Assembly: GCF_029360805.1 (NCBI RefSeq)
Contig: NZ_JARKNC010000010.1
Coordinates: 795,287-859,286 of the forward strand
Source of the DNA: Daejeonella sp. JGW-45
GTDB taxonomy: Bacteria > Bacteroidota > Bacteroidia > Sphingobacteriales > Sphingobacteriaceae
Length of the DNA stretch: 64,000 nt
Direction: 5' to 3'
Shown: positions 24,118 through 33,588 of the stretch, piece after piece
Layout of the letters: every line of letters begins with the position of its first letter
Position numbering within the stretch: the first letter of the stretch is position 1
Made by a program: the position numbers and the translations under genes
Notes under the pieces: model-generated
Database searches by the model: none
What the model was told of the DNA's origin: nothing
The model's input: the letters and a program-made list of their open reading frames with translations, nothing else

Positions 24118-25908
24118 ATGGAAGCATTAAATAATAAATCGATCCGGGGCGGAGAATTCATCATCCGCGAGACTTCTTATAAAGATATCTTTATTCCTGA
24201 AGAATTTGATGAGGAGCAGCTGATGATCAGGAAAACCTGTGAGGATTTTCTGGAGTCCGAAGTTTATCCTAACCTGGATAGAATTGACACACAGGAAGAG
24301 GGTTTAATGGAAAGCCTGATGAATAAGGCTGGCGAACTCGGATTGCTTGCCGTGTCTATCCCGGAAGAATATGGAGGCTTTGGGAAAAACTTTAACACCT
24401 CTATGCTGGTAGCTGATTCCATCGGCCCGGGTTGTTCATTTGCGGTAGCTCTTTCCGCTCATACGGGCATCGGTACCCTGCCTATCCTGTATTACGGAAA
24501 TAAGGATCAAAAAGATAAATACATACCCAAGCTGGCTTCAGGCGAATGGAAAGCGTCCTATTGCCTTACGGAACCTAATTCAGGTTCTGATGCGAATTCA
24601 GGCCGGACAAAGGCGGTGCTGAATGCTGAAGGAACGCATTATCTGATCAACGGACAGAAGATGTGGATCACCAATGGCGGTTTTGCCGATATCTTTATTG
24701 TCTTTGCCAAGATAGATGACGACAAGAACCTTTCAGCATTTATAGTTGAAAAGGAATTCGGTGGAATAACAATGAACCCGGAAGAGCATAAGATGGGGAT
24801 CAAAGGCTCTTCTACCCGCCAGATTTTCTTTAACGATTGTGCTGTGCCGGTAGGGAACCTGCTTTCAGAAAGAGAAAATGGCTTTAAAATAGCGGTTAAT
24901 ATTCTCAATATCGGAAGGATTAAATTAGGCGTAGCGGCAATCGGTTCATCGCGGAGGGTGTTAGACCAGGCCATTAACTATGCTAATGAGCGCATTCAGT
25001 TTAATCTTCCTATTTCAAAGTTTGGCGCCATCCGTTATAAACTGGCGGAAATGGCTGCGCGGAACTTCGCCATAGAAAGCGCAGCCTATCGCGCGGGCCA
25101 AAACATTGATGACGCCTACGATAGCCTTGTCGCCGAGGGGATGGATCCGTCGAAAGCCAAGTTAAAGTCTACCGAAATGTTCGCGGTAGAGTGTGCTATT
25201 TTAAAAGTATGGGGCTCTGAAATGCTGGATTATATTGTGGATGAGGGTGTTCAGATCTACGGTGGTATGGGCTATTCAGCGGATGCTCCGATGGACCGTG
25301 CTTATCGCGACAGCCGTATCAACAGGATATTTGAGGGAACAAATGAGATCAACCGGCTGCTTATCCTTGATATGCTTTTGAAGCGTGCGCTTAAAGGCGA
25401 ACTCGACCTGATGACTCCTGCTCAGGCCGTTGCCGGCGAATTGATGTCAATCCCTGATTTTGGTGAAGAGGATGACGCTCTTTTTGCAGCTGAAAAGAAG
25501 ATCCTGGCTAATTTAAAGAAAGCGGGCTTAATGATTGCCGGCGCTGCAGTTCAGAAACTGATGATGACACTCTCCAGGGAGCAGGAGATCATTATGAATA
25601 TCTCAGATATCATTGGCTATGTCTACGTCGCTGAATCTACAATTCTAAGGGTCGAAAAGCTGGTTAGCATGAGAGGTGAGGATGCCTGTAAAGGTCAGCT
25701 GGATATGATGCGGATCTATTTGTACCAGGCGGTCGACCAGGTCGCTGTCGCCGGAAAAGAAGCATTATACTCCTTCGCCGAGGGCGATGAATTGAGAATG
25801 ATGCTCGTGGGACTTCGAAGATTTACCAAAGTTGAACCGTTTAATATCAAAGAAACGAGGCAACGGGTAGCAAAGCAATTGATTGAAGCGAATAAATACT
25901 GTTATTAA
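24118..25908 (+). CDS. fadE: Acyl-CoA dehydrogenase with C-terminal extension
   Basis: 596 residues. An acyl-CoA dehydrogenase core (about 30-420): LGLLAVSIPEEYGGFGKNFN, the FAD-binding YCLTEPNSGSDANSGRT and WITNGGFADIFIVFAK, then DEGVQIYGGMGYSADAPMDR with the Glu at the end of EGTNEINR as probable catalytic base. A helical extension of about 170 residues follows, as in the large FadE type of Firmicutes and Bacteroidota. It introduces the alpha-beta double bond into acyl-CoA, passing electrons to ETF. It ends the operon, followed by an inverted-arm element and the strong terminator at 26054. Confidence 0.94.
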   Translation: MEALNNKSIRGGEFIIRETSYKDIFIPEEFDEEQLMIRKTCEDFLESEVYPNLDRIDTQEEGLMESLMNKAGELGLLAVSIPEEYGGFGKNFNTSMLVADSIGPGCSFAVALSAHTGIGTLPILYYGNKDQKDKYIPKLASGEWKASYCLTEPNSGSDANSGRTKAVLNAEGTHYLINGQKMWITNGGFADIFIVFAKIDDDKNLSAFIVEKEFGGITMNPEEHKMGIKGSSTRQIFFNDCAVPVGNLLSERENGFKIAVNILNIGRIKLGVAAIGSSRRVLDQAINYANERIQFNLPISKFGAIRYKLAEMAARNFAIESAAYRAGQNIDDAYDSLVAEGMDPSKAKLKSTEMFAVECAILKVWGSEMLDYIVDEGVQIYGGMGYSADAPMDRAYRDSRINRIFEGTNEINRLLILDMLLKRALKGELDLMTPAQAVAGELMSIPDFGEEDDALFAAEKKILANLKKAGLMIAGAAVQKLMMTLSREQEIIMNISDIIGYVYVAESTILRVEKLVSMRGEDACKGQLDMMRIYLYQAVDQVAVAGKEALYSFAEGDELRMMLVGLRRFTKVEPFNIKETRQRVAKQLIEANKYCY

Positions 25909-26050
25909 GTTGAAAGTTGAGAGATGAAAACTGAAAACTGAAAGTGGGAAACGTACCTAACGTGTAAGGTATCGGGCCAGGCCGGATATAGCTAGTCATT
26001 TCTACACCATGGTTCGATAGCAGGACACTTTCAGTTTTCCACTTTCAGCT
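25909..26050. repeat. Inverted-arm low-complexity element, AAAACTGAAAG unit, without gene
   Basis: Left arm AAAACTGAAAACTGAAAGTG (about 25924-25950) and right arm GACACTTTCAGTTTTCCACT (about 26022-26045) are inverted copies separated by about 70 bp. It follows the last gene of the fad operon and precedes its terminator. Confidence 0.8.
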
Positions 26051-26053
26051 AAC

Positions 26054-26100
26054 AAAAAAGCACCCATGCAGCGCATACCGCGCTGCATGGGTGCTTTTTT
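26054..26100 (+). terminator. Strong intrinsic terminator of the fad operon
   Basis: Perfect 20-bp stem AAAAAAGCACCCATGCAGCG with its complement, loop CATACCG, ending in a T run. One of the most stable hairpins in the window; works on both strands. Confidence 0.92.
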
Positions 26101-26183
26101 GTTAAATAATGTTAATCCTTACTTTTTAAACTTTAAAAGGATAAATTTGCAGCTTGATAAAATTAGCACAGAATTATTATTGC

Positions 26184-26654
26184 ATGAAATTTAGATATCT
26201 ACTATTACTGATCCTTCCTCTTTTGGTGCTTGCAGCTGCGTGCGGAAAAAAATGTAACGAAGAAAAGCAGGTTAACATTGATGACTCAACTATACTTAAG
26301 TTTATAAGTGATAAAGGTATTGTTGCGCAGAAGCATCCAAGCGGTATTTATTACCAGATACTGAGCACGGGCACGGGAAATCTATCCTATACAGCAAATA
26401 CAACGGTAAGTACCAAATATGTAGGTCGATTGCTGGATGGTTCTGTATTTGACGGACCAACAAGTCAGCCGATCACCTTCCAGCTGGGCGGCGTGATCAC
26501 AGGGTGGCAGATCGGTATTCCGCTGATCCAAAAAGGGGGGAAGATAAGATTGCTGATCCCGTCAGGCCTGGCTTATGGATGTGATGGCCAGGGGCCAATT
26601 CCTTCCAATGCAGTTCTCGATTTTGAAGTTGAACTGGTAAACGCGACAAATTAA
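26184..26654 (+). CDS. FKBP-type peptidyl-prolyl isomerase, lipoprotein
   Basis: 156 residues from the ATG at 26184, which starts a lipoprotein signal (LLPLLVLAAACGKK, lipobox Cys); a TTG 30 bases upstream is in frame but unlikely. One FKBP domain: YVGRLLDGSVFDGP, FQLGGVITGWQIGIPLIQKG and RLLIPSGLAYG. Likely a periplasm- or outer-membrane-anchored prolyl isomerase and chaperone. A promoter-like TAAATTTG lies at 26142-26149. The next gene encodes a related tandem-domain lipoprotein 8 bp downstream. Confidence 0.9.
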   Translation: MKFRYLLLLILPLLVLAAACGKKCNEEKQVNIDDSTILKFISDKGIVAQKHPSGIYYQILSTGTGNLSYTANTTVSTKYVGRLLDGSVFDGPTSQPITFQLGGVITGWQIGIPLIQKGGKIRLLIPSGLAYGCDGQGPIPSNAVLDFEVELVNATN

Positions 26655-26662
26655 TATAGACA

Positions 26663-27562
26663 ATGAGGCAATTCTTTAAATATGCATTACCCGGATTCCT
26701 TTTGCTAAGCATAATAGTAGCTTGCGAAAAGGAGTACGAAACTATCGAGAGTCTTGATAGTAAAAATGTCAAAGCTTATATCCAGGCTAACAAGCTAAAT
26801 GTTACTGAATATGAGAATACTGGTATTTATTATGAGGTTACGAGCCCGGGCTCAGGGCCGGATGTCGCATATTCCGATCAGATACCGCTGGTATTCACCA
26901 TCAAATCTCTTGATGGCAAGTATACTTCAGTTGATACCTTTGCTTCGGGTAACAGGTACTACCAGTATCTTGGATACTTTAATCTGGAGGGTGTGCGTGT
27001 AGGTATAAAGGAGGTTCTTAAGAAAACATCCGGTAGTATCCGAATGCTTATTCCATCGCGTTTGGCATTTGGCAGGAATGGCTATGGGAATATTCCTGGC
27101 AATGCTTCACTGGATATAACCGTCCGGGTACTTAATAAAAGTAAGATCGCCGTTTATGACGATATAAGTATTCAAAAATACATGACCGCCAACAGCCTGA
27201 CAGGTTTTACAAAGACTAGCACAGGACTATATTATAAGATCACAGATCCAGGTAATGGAAGTCCGATAACCATAGATTCTACAGTCGTTGCCGAATATAC
27301 CGGAAAATATTTTAACGGGGTGATCTTTGATAAAACAGCTGTTGGAGCTGGGACAACTTTCGATCTTAACGGAGATATAGATGCCAGCAGTGAACCTATT
27401 CAGGGATGGAAGCAAGCTCTGCCTCTGATCAAACAGGGTGGCAGCATTCGTGTGTTAGTTCCCTCGTCGCTCGCTTATGGTTTGGAGGGCACACAATCGG
27501 GAGTTCCTGCATTTTCCTGTATGGACTTTGACATAAAAGTTACTGACGTGAAGCAGCAGTAG
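26663..27562 (+). CDS. Tandem-domain FKBP-type peptidyl-prolyl isomerase, lipoprotein
   Basis: 299 residues with lipoprotein signal (LLLSIIVACEKE). Two FKBP-like domains: the first (about 35-155) is degenerate, lacking the V-x-Y-x-G entrance motif (PLVFTIKSLDGK) though it retains RMLIPSRLAFGRNGYG; the second (about 165-299) is canonical (AEYTGKYFNGVIFDK; GWKQALPLIKQGGSIRVLVP; SSLAYG). The first domain may serve in substrate binding. Operon with the preceding FKBP gene; probable paralogue by duplication. Confidence 0.9.
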   Translation: MRQFFKYALPGFLLLSIIVACEKEYETIESLDSKNVKAYIQANKLNVTEYENTGIYYEVTSPGSGPDVAYSDQIPLVFTIKSLDGKYTSVDTFASGNRYYQYLGYFNLEGVRVGIKEVLKKTSGSIRMLIPSRLAFGRNGYGNIPGNASLDITVRVLNKSKIAVYDDISIQKYMTANSLTGFTKTSTGLYYKITDPGNGSPITIDSTVVAEYTGKYFNGVIFDKTAVGAGTTFDLNGDIDASSEPIQGWKQALPLIKQGGSIRVLVPSSLAYGLEGTQSGVPAFSCMDFDIKVTDVKQQ

Positions 27563-27583
27563 ATTAATTCTGCATCCGGGTTC

Positions 27584-27895
27584 ATGATCTACAAGAAGCA
27601 CATTTTTATTTGCACCAATCAGCGTCCGCCGGGTGCGCGGGTATCCTGCGGTGAGGAACATGGATCAGCTCTCACTGCCGAGTTTAAGAAGATCATGAAA
27701 AATAAGGGGCTCACCATCGATATGCGGGCCCAGCGAACCGGGTGCTGCGAGCTTTGTGAACACGGTCCGATAGTGGTTGTATACCCTGAGGGAGTCTTTT
27801 ACGGAAAAGTGCAGCTCAGCGACGTAGAAGAGATCATTCACGACCACCTGGAGAATGACCGCATAGTGGAACGGCTGGTAATTAGCAATAGATAA
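27584..27895 (+). CDS. (2Fe-2S) ferredoxin domain protein (thioredoxin-like fold)
   Basis: 103 residues, single domain. Starts KKHIFICTNQRPPGARVSCG and has the cluster ligand pattern of thioredoxin-like ferredoxins: Cys in IFICTNQ, Cys in RVSCGEEHG, and Cys in TGCCELCEHGP. It also has VVVYPEGVFYGKVQLSDVEE and a C-terminal helix typical of the NuoE/SHETH-like family. A small electron carrier of unknown partner, 22 bp after the FKBP gene. Confidence 0.87.
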   Translation: MIYKKHIFICTNQRPPGARVSCGEEHGSALTAEFKKIMKNKGLTIDMRAQRTGCCELCEHGPIVVVYPEGVFYGKVQLSDVEEIIHDHLENDRIVERLVISNR

Positions 27896-28417
27896 TTAAC
27901 AAATTAGATTAATTAGCTAATTACTAATGTCCGGTTAAAAGATTTTGCTTTTCGACCGCGAAGCAATGTCATTACGTTAAAGGATTCAGGATTTTGGGTG
28001 ACATTGTTTCATCGAGTGGTCTGTAGATAACGATAGATAGCCGACCCCGAAGGAGTCGCATGTTTATAGATGAATGTCGCTGTTTACGCACGACCCCGAA
28101 CGTGGTCATATATGCCAGATTGAATGATAATGTGTTTATCACATGCGACCCCGTCCGAACGGTGTTCTCCGGGCGGGCACCTTCGGGGTCTGGAAAACGC
28201 ACTGAATATTTTTCTATAAACATTTGACTCCTTCGGAGTCAGCGAATCTGTCTTAAGATGTTGCATTAAACAAAAGGACATCAAAATTCTTTAATGGCAT
28301 TGCACCTTCGGGGTCGGAAATCAGTTTCAACGTTACCCGGACACTATTGATTAGTAAATTGGCAGGGACGGATAAAAATCCGTTAGTTACCTGGAGTTAA
28401 ATTTGCTCATTTCCAAA
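27896..28417. other. Gene-free stretch filled by REP-like palindromes
   Basis: No credible gene. Most of the interval is the REP-like cluster at 28050-28317; the sequence 27896-28050 has nothing recognisable. Confidence 0.6.
28050..28317. repeat. REP-like palindrome cluster A (ACCCCGAAGG family)
   Basis: Copies in both orientations: CGACCCCGAAGGAGTCGCAT followed by GTTTATAG near 28052; CGACCCCGAACGTGGTCATA near 28091; GCACCTTCGGGGTCT near 28178; TATAAACATTTGACTCCTTC near 28215; GCACCTTCGGGGTCGG near 28301. Each has the core ACCCCGAAGG or its complement and several have a TTTATAG tail. The same family is at 36226-36383. Confidence 0.8.
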
Positions 28418-28846
28418 TTAACTACTGATATAACTCTGCAGCTGCTCGATCGTTTGCTTCTGATCCTCAATGACAAATTTAACGAGGTCGCCGATCGATA
28501 CCATTCCGCCAACCATTCCGTCTTCAACAATAGGCAGATGCCGGATATGTTTGTTAGTCATGATCTGCATACACTGGTCAATGCTCGAATTCAAGCTAAT
28601 GGTTTCAAGTTTCGCCGTCATGACCTCTTTGATCAGGGTTTCTTTCGACGACTTACCCTTAAGAATGATCTTCCGCGCGTAGTCGCGTTCTGTAAAAATC
28701 CCTTTTAATTGATCAGATTCCATTACCAGCAGCGCGCTGATGTTTTTATCCATCATCACTTGAAGGGCGTCGAGAACCGAGGTAGTGGGGCTTACTGAAT
28801 GAATCGCATTTGATTTATTCTGGAGAATGTGTTTTACAGTTTTCAT
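28418..28846 (-). CDS. Twin-CBS-domain protein
   Basis: 142 residues from the ATG at 28846 (MKTVKHILQNKSNAIHSVSP); an in-frame start 60 bases upstream would add an unlikely hydrophobic leader. Two CBS motifs in tandem: VLDALQVMMDKNISALLVME...GIFTERDYARK and SIDQCMQIMTNKHIRHLPIV...GMVSIGDLVKF. Such stand-alone Bateman modules bind adenine nucleotides and sense energy state. The partner is unknown. Confidence 0.9.
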   Translation of the reverse strand: MKTVKHILQNKSNAIHSVSPTTSVLDALQVMMDKNISALLVMESDQLKGIFTERDYARKIILKGKSSKETLIKEVMTAKLETISLNSSIDQCMQIMTNKHIRHLPIVEDGMVGGMVSIGDLVKFVIEDQKQTIEQLQSYISS

Positions 28847-28906
28847 AACATGACAATTAGCTTCAAATAAATATAAATAAAAAAAACCAAAAATGTTTGA
28901 GGTCAA

Positions 28907-28970
28907 AATATCTCCGACTTTATACCTCCGACCTCATATTTGACACCTCACACCTCCAGGTGTCATAAGC
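28907..28970. repeat. CTCCGAC/ACACCTC low-complexity element
   Basis: Direct repeats ACTTTATACCTCCGACCTCA, GACACCTCACACCTCC, then an inverted pair TGACACCT (28941-28948) and AGGTGTCA (28958-28965). It has the look of the other low-complexity arm elements but only one side is well formed. Confidence 0.5.
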
Positions 28971-29134
28971 GTCAATATTTAAAATCTTACAAGAAAATGA
29001 TCATAAATGTCAATTTTAACAGCGTAATTTGAATAAAATTTAAGCTAAGCCAGGATTGGCTTATTCTCTTCATAACAAATAAGTGCCTGTAGGGCATTTA
29101 GCAACATCGGGAGCTATTTGTATAGCTGGAAAAT

Positions 29135-30475
29135 ATGAGTGTTAAAACCATTTTAGTTTGGTTTAGAAAAGATCTGCGAATTCACGACAATGAAATACTG
29201 GCTGAGGCGGTGCGTAAAGGTGAGACCGTAGTTCCTGTCTACTGCTTCGATCCGCGCCAGTTCGAAACTACTTCCTTTCAAACACTTAAGACGGGTGCTA
29301 TACGGACGAAATTTCTCCTTGAATCTGTGGCCGATCTTAAACGTTCTCTTCAAAAACTGGGAGGAGATTTGATTATCAGGATAGGAAAACCAGAGGCTAT
29401 CCTGCCTGAACTGGTTACTAAATATGGAGTTACCGAAGTGTATCACCACAGGGAAGTGGCGTCTGAAGAGACCCGCATTTCTGCTGATGTTGAAAATGCA
29501 CTCTGGAGACTGAAGATAAACCTTAAGCATTTTATCGGGCATACGCTTTATCATAAGGAGGATCTTCCTTTTCCCATAAACAATATTCCGGACGTGTTTT
29601 CTTCTTTCCGTAAGAAAATAGAGCGTGATAGTTCTGTACGAACATGTACTGAATCCCCGGAGGCGGTTATAGTACCTGAAAATATGGAAGCAGGGGAGCT
29701 CCCTTCACTGGCCGACCTTGGAATTACAGAGTCTGCGGGCGCTGACGACCGCTCTGTGATGAAATTCAAAGGTGGCGAAACAGAAGCCCTAAAGCGCATG
29801 CACGACTATTTCTGGGAAACAGATGCGGTCAGAAGCTACAAGCAAACCAGGAACGGTTTATTAGGTGCCGACTACTCTTCCAAGTTTTCAGCATGGATCG
29901 CTCTCGGCTGCCTGTCGCCGCGGGAGGTGTATTGGGAGATAAAGAAATATGAAAAAGAGAGGGGGGCGTCCGATTCCACGTATAGCTTATTTCTACAGTT
30001 ACTCTGGCGGGATTATTTCCGCTTCATGTTTAAGAAATATGGAAATAAATTCTTTCAGAAGATCGGCTTCAAAGGCATAGCTCCTGAGGAGGGGGCAAAT
30101 CAGCAGGAGCTTTTTGAGTTATGGAAAGATGGCAGAACAGGTACCCCGTTTATAGACGCAAATATGCGCGAGCTTAATGCCACAGGGTTTATGAGTAATC
30201 GCGGGCGACAAAACGTTGCGAGTTTTCTTGTTAAGGACCTGAAAGTTAATTGGATGTGGGGAGCAGCGTATTTCGAAGAGAAGCTGATCGACTATTGTCC
30301 GGCCAATAACTGGGGGAATTGGGCTTATGTGGCCGGGGTTGGAAATGACCCTAAAGAATATCAGCATTTCAACGTATTAAAGCAAGCCAAGGAATTCGAT
30401 CCTCAGGGCGATTATGTGCGTCTGTGGATCCCGGAATCGGATTCAATTGAAGGAGCGGTGATCGGTGAGCAGTGA
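29135..30475 (+). CDS. Cryptochrome/photolyase family protein, DASH type
   Basis: 446 residues. Photolyase N-terminal domain ILVWFRKDLRIHDNEILAEA with MTHF-antenna-like Rossmann region, then the FAD-binding helical domain: SKFSAWIALGCLSPREVYWE, LLWRDYFRFMFKKYG, GRTGTPFIDANMRELNATGF, MSNRGRQNVASFLVKDL, and DYCPANNWGNWAYVAGVGND. These and the length fit Cry-DASH proteins, which repair cyclobutane dimers in single-stranded DNA. Followed by the inverted-arm element at 30463. Confidence 0.93.
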   Translation: MSVKTILVWFRKDLRIHDNEILAEAVRKGETVVPVYCFDPRQFETTSFQTLKTGAIRTKFLLESVADLKRSLQKLGGDLIIRIGKPEAILPELVTKYGVTEVYHHREVASEETRISADVENALWRLKINLKHFIGHTLYHKEDLPFPINNIPDVFSSFRKKIERDSSVRTCTESPEAVIVPENMEAGELPSLADLGITESAGADDRSVMKFKGGETEALKRMHDYFWETDAVRSYKQTRNGLLGADYSSKFSAWIALGCLSPREVYWEIKKYEKERGASDSTYSLFLQLLWRDYFRFMFKKYGNKFFQKIGFKGIAPEEGANQQELFELWKDGRTGTPFIDANMRELNATGFMSNRGRQNVASFLVKDLKVNWMWGAAYFEEKLIDYCPANNWGNWAYVAGVGNDPKEYQHFNVLKQAKEFDPQGDYVRLWIPESDSIEGAVIGEQ

Positions 30476-30660
30476 TCGGTAATCAGTGATCGGTAATCGG
30501 TAATCGGTAATCAGTATTCAGAAACCGGGCTCCTTAGAACGTACTGCTTACCGATTACCAATTACCATCAGTATTCAGTGATAAGAAACCGGGCTCGTTA
30601 TTAAGTATCCTACTGCTTACCGATTCCCCATTTCCGATCACCCATTCCCCCCTTCCCGAT
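30463..30660. repeat. Inverted-arm low-complexity element, TGATCGGTAATC unit, without gene
   Basis: Left arm 30463-30518 consists of GTGATCGGTAATCAGTGATC-type units; it begins inside the cryptochrome stop region. The right part has two inverted sets: CTTACCGATTACCAATTACC at about 30546-30567 and CCGATTCCCCATTTCCGATC at about 30620-30640. GAAACCGGGCTC is repeated at 30520 and 30585. This fills most of the 300 bp before sucA. Confidence 0.8.
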
Positions 30661-30741
30661 TAACGTAACCGCTTCACTAAACGTGTTACACGTTATTTTT
30701 AAAATACAGAGTACTTTTTCACAATTCTATCCTTAAAATCT

Positions 30742-30749
30742 TATTTTTG
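30742..30749 (+). promoter_or_regulatory. Possible minus-7 element of sucA
   Basis: TATTTTTG fits the TAnnTTTG consensus and lies 27 bp before the sucA ATG. No TTG at the expected 19-base spacing, so the assignment is tentative. Confidence 0.35.
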
Positions 30750-30775
30750 TGTCGCAAAAAAGACTTTGTTTTTAA

Positions 30776-33565
30776 ATGGATAACTTATCATACATCAGTA
30801 ACGCGAATTCCGCCTACATTGATTCCCTCTACCACTCGTATAAAGAAGACCCTGCATCCGTGGACTTTGGCTGGCAGAAGTTTTTCGAGGGCTTTGATTT
30901 TGGCCGCGGTTCTGAGGCAGGCGTAGTGAGTGCGGAGACTCCTGATCATTTTTTTAAGGAAATAAATGTTTTGAACATGATCAACGGCTATCGCCAGCGC
31001 GGGCATTTGTTCACTAAAACTAACCCTGTCCGTGAGAGGAGATCCTATTATCCCGGAAAGGAACTCGAAACATTTGGCTTGCAGGAATCTGATCTTAACA
31101 CAGTCTTTAATGCAGGTGTTGAAGTTGGCCTCGGCCCCGCTAAATTAAAAGACATCATTGCGCTGATCGAGCAGACCTATTGCCAGTCGATAGGGGTCGA
31201 ATATAAATACCTCCGTAACCCGGAGAAGCTGAAGTGGTTTGAGCAACGCATGGAAAGCGAGCGCAACACACCGAATTTCAGTATTGAAACCAAAAAGCGG
31301 ATCCTCGGGAAGCTGAACGAAGCGGTAGTTTTCGAGAACTTCCTGGGAACAAAATTTTTAGGGCAAAAGCGATTTTCGCTTGAGGGGGCAGAGTCGGTGA
31401 TTCCTGCGCTCGACTCGGTTATTCAAAAGGGAGCGGAGCTTGGAATAGAAGAGTTTGTAATTGGCATGGCCCACCGCGGACGTTTGAACGTCCTTGCCAA
31501 TATCATGTATAAAACCTATAAGAACATCTTTTCTGAGTTCGAAGGAAAGGGTTTTGATGTAAATACTCCATTTGGCGGTGACGTGAAATATCATTTAGGC
31601 TATTCAACGGACGTTGAAACTGTAAGTGGTAAAAAGGTCCACCTGAGCTTATGCCCGAATCCATCCCACCTGGAGGCTGTCGATCCTTTGGTTGAAGGTA
31701 TGGTCAGGTCTAAAATGGATTTTAAATATGACGGCGACTATAAGCGTATTGCGCCGATCCTGATACATGGGGATGCATCTTTAGCCGGCCAGGGTATTAC
31801 CTACGAGGTTCTGCAAATGGCAAAGCTCGACGGATACCGGACGGGCGGCAGTATTCACCTTGTTATCAACAACCAGGTAGGTTTTACCACAAACTTCAAA
31901 GACGCACGTTCATCCACATATTGCACCGACCTTGCGAAGACTACGCTCTCTCCAGTGTTCCACGTCAATGGTGACGACGTTGAGGCGCTGGTATATGCGA
32001 TAAACATGGCGGTTGAATATCGTCAGAAATACCACAATGATGTTTTTATAGATATCCTGTGTTATCGCCGCTTTGGTCACAATGAGGCCGACGAACCTAA
32101 ATTCACTCAACCTTTATTATACAAAGCGATAGAAAAGCATCCTAACCCAAGAGAGATCTATAATAAGAAACTTCTTGAGCAGGGCAGTGTTGATGCCAAT
32201 CTTGCGAAGGAAATGGAGAAGAACTTCAGGGCCTTACTTCAGGAACGGTTAAACGAGGCGAAAGAGGATGAGACCTATTCGGCGATGAATTCAGTTCTCG
32301 CGGGATCCTGGAAGGGCCTTCGCCTGGCAAGCAATTGGGCCGGGACTAAATCGGATACTAAAGTTGCATCAGGGAAACTACTTTCCATAGCTAAAAATAT
32401 AAGCACCCTGCCGGGTGATAAAAAGTTCTTTAAGAAGATTGAGAAGCTCTTTGACGATCGTAAGAAGATGTCTGAAACGAAAGTTTTTGACTGGGCGATG
32501 GGCGAGCTTTTAGCTTATGGCTCCTTGCTGGAAGATGGTTTCCGCGTAAGAGTGAGCGGACAGGATGTGGAGCGCGGAACTTTTTCACACAGGCATGCGG
32601 TATTGACGCTTGAAGACTCGGAGGAGGAATATGTTCCCCTTGCTCAGTTAAATAATGGCCAGGCGAAATTTGAGATCTACAATTCTCATTTGTCAGAATA
32701 TGGCGTTTTAGGTTTTGAGTACGGTTATGCCCTGGCTAACCCAATGGCTCTTGTTATCTGGGAAGCACAGTTTGGAGATTTCGTTAACGGTGCGCAGATC
32801 ATCATTGACCAGTTCATTACAAGTGCTGAAACTAAATGGCAGCGCTCTAATGGCCTGGTAATGCTCTTACCTCACGGATATGAGGGGCAAGGGCCGGAAC
32901 ATTCATCCGGCCGGATGGAACGTTTCATGGAGGCTTGTGCCGACGATAATATCCAGGTTGCGAACTGCACTACACCAGCTAACTTCTTTCATTTATTACG
33001 CCGTCAGCTGAAACGTGATTTCCGTAAGCCATTGGTTGTCTTTACACCAAAGAGCCTGTTAAGAAGTCCGCAGTGCGTGAGCAAGCTCGAGGAGTTTACA
33101 GAAGGCGGATTCCGCGAGGTGATCGATGACAGCTATGTTAAGGCTGCTGACGTGAAACGTGTCCTCTTCTGTACCGGGAAAGTTTATTACGATTTGCTTG
33201 AGAAGCAACGGGCCGACGACAGGAAAGACGTTGCTATCGTTCGCCTCGAACAGCTTTATCCAACCCCTTACGATCAAATGGACGCGATTCGTGCCAAATA
33301 CAAAAAGGCGAAGGAATATGTATGGGTTCAGGAAGAGCCGGAAAATATGGGTGCATGGCCTTATATTGCGAGGAAATTCCGTAAATCGGAATTTAATTTC
33401 GATGTGGTGTCCCGTAAGGAAAGCAGCAGTACAGCCACAGGGTACGCCAAACAACATATTGCACAACAGTTGTTTGTAGTAGGGCAGGCATTTGAAACAT
33501 CAGCCGGGCCGGAAGTAAAGAAAAAAGTAGAGAAGACAACCCAAAAAGTTGTTAATATTGACTAA
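30776..33565 (+). CDS. sucA: 2-Oxoglutarate dehydrogenase E1 component
   Basis: 929 residues, full length. N-terminal [20 protein letters not shown] motif of OGDH E1; thiamine-diphosphate domain with [59 protein letters not shown] and [21 protein letters not shown]-terminal transketolase-like part [55 protein letters not shown]. Decarboxylates 2-oxoglutarate and loads the succinyl group on the E2 lipoyl arm in the TCA cycle. Operon with sucB 23 bp downstream. Confidence 0.97.
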   Translation: MDNLSYISNANSAYIDSLYHSYKEDPASVDFGWQKFFEGFDFGRGSEAGVVSAETPDHFFKEINVLNMINGYRQRGHLFTKTNPVRERRSYYPGKELETFGLQESDLNTVFNAGVEVGLGPAKLKDIIALIEQTYCQSIGVEYKYLRNPEKLKWFEQRMESERNTPNFSIETKKRILGKLNEAVVFENFLGTKFLGQKRFSLEGAESVIPALDSVIQKGAELGIEEFVIGMAHRGRLNVLANIMYKTYKNIFSEFEGKGFDVNTPFGGDVKYHLGYSTDVETVSGKKVHLSLCPNPSHLEAVDPLVEGMVRSKMDFKYDGDYKRIAPILIHGDASLAGQGITYEVLQMAKLDGYRTGGSIHLVINNQVGFTTNFKDARSSTYCTDLAKTTLSPVFHVNGDDVEALVYAINMAVEYRQKYHNDVFIDILCYRRFGHNEADEPKFTQPLLYKAIEKHPNPREIYNKKLLEQGSVDANLAKEMEKNFRALLQERLNEAKEDETYSAMNSVLAGSWKGLRLASNWAGTKSDTKVASGKLLSIAKNISTLPGDKKFFKKIEKLFDDRKKMSETKVFDWAMGELLAYGSLLEDGFRVRVSGQDVERGTFSHRHAVLTLEDSEEEYVPLAQLNNGQAKFEIYNSHLSEYGVLGFEYGYALANPMALVIWEAQFGDFVNGAQIIIDQFITSAETKWQRSNGLVMLLPHGYEGQGPEHSSGRMERFMEACADDNIQVANCTTPANFFHLLRRQLKRDFRKPLVVFTPKSLLRSPQCVSKLEEFTEGGFREVIDDSYVKAADVKRVLFCTGKVYYDLLEKQRADDRKDVAIVRLEQLYPTPYDQMDAIRAKYKKAKEYVWVQEEPENMGAWPYIARKFRKSEFNFDVVSRKESSSTATGYAKQHIAQQLFVVGQAFETSAGPEVKKKVEKTTQKVVNID

Positions 33566-33588
33566 TAAGAAATAAGCAAATAACCATT

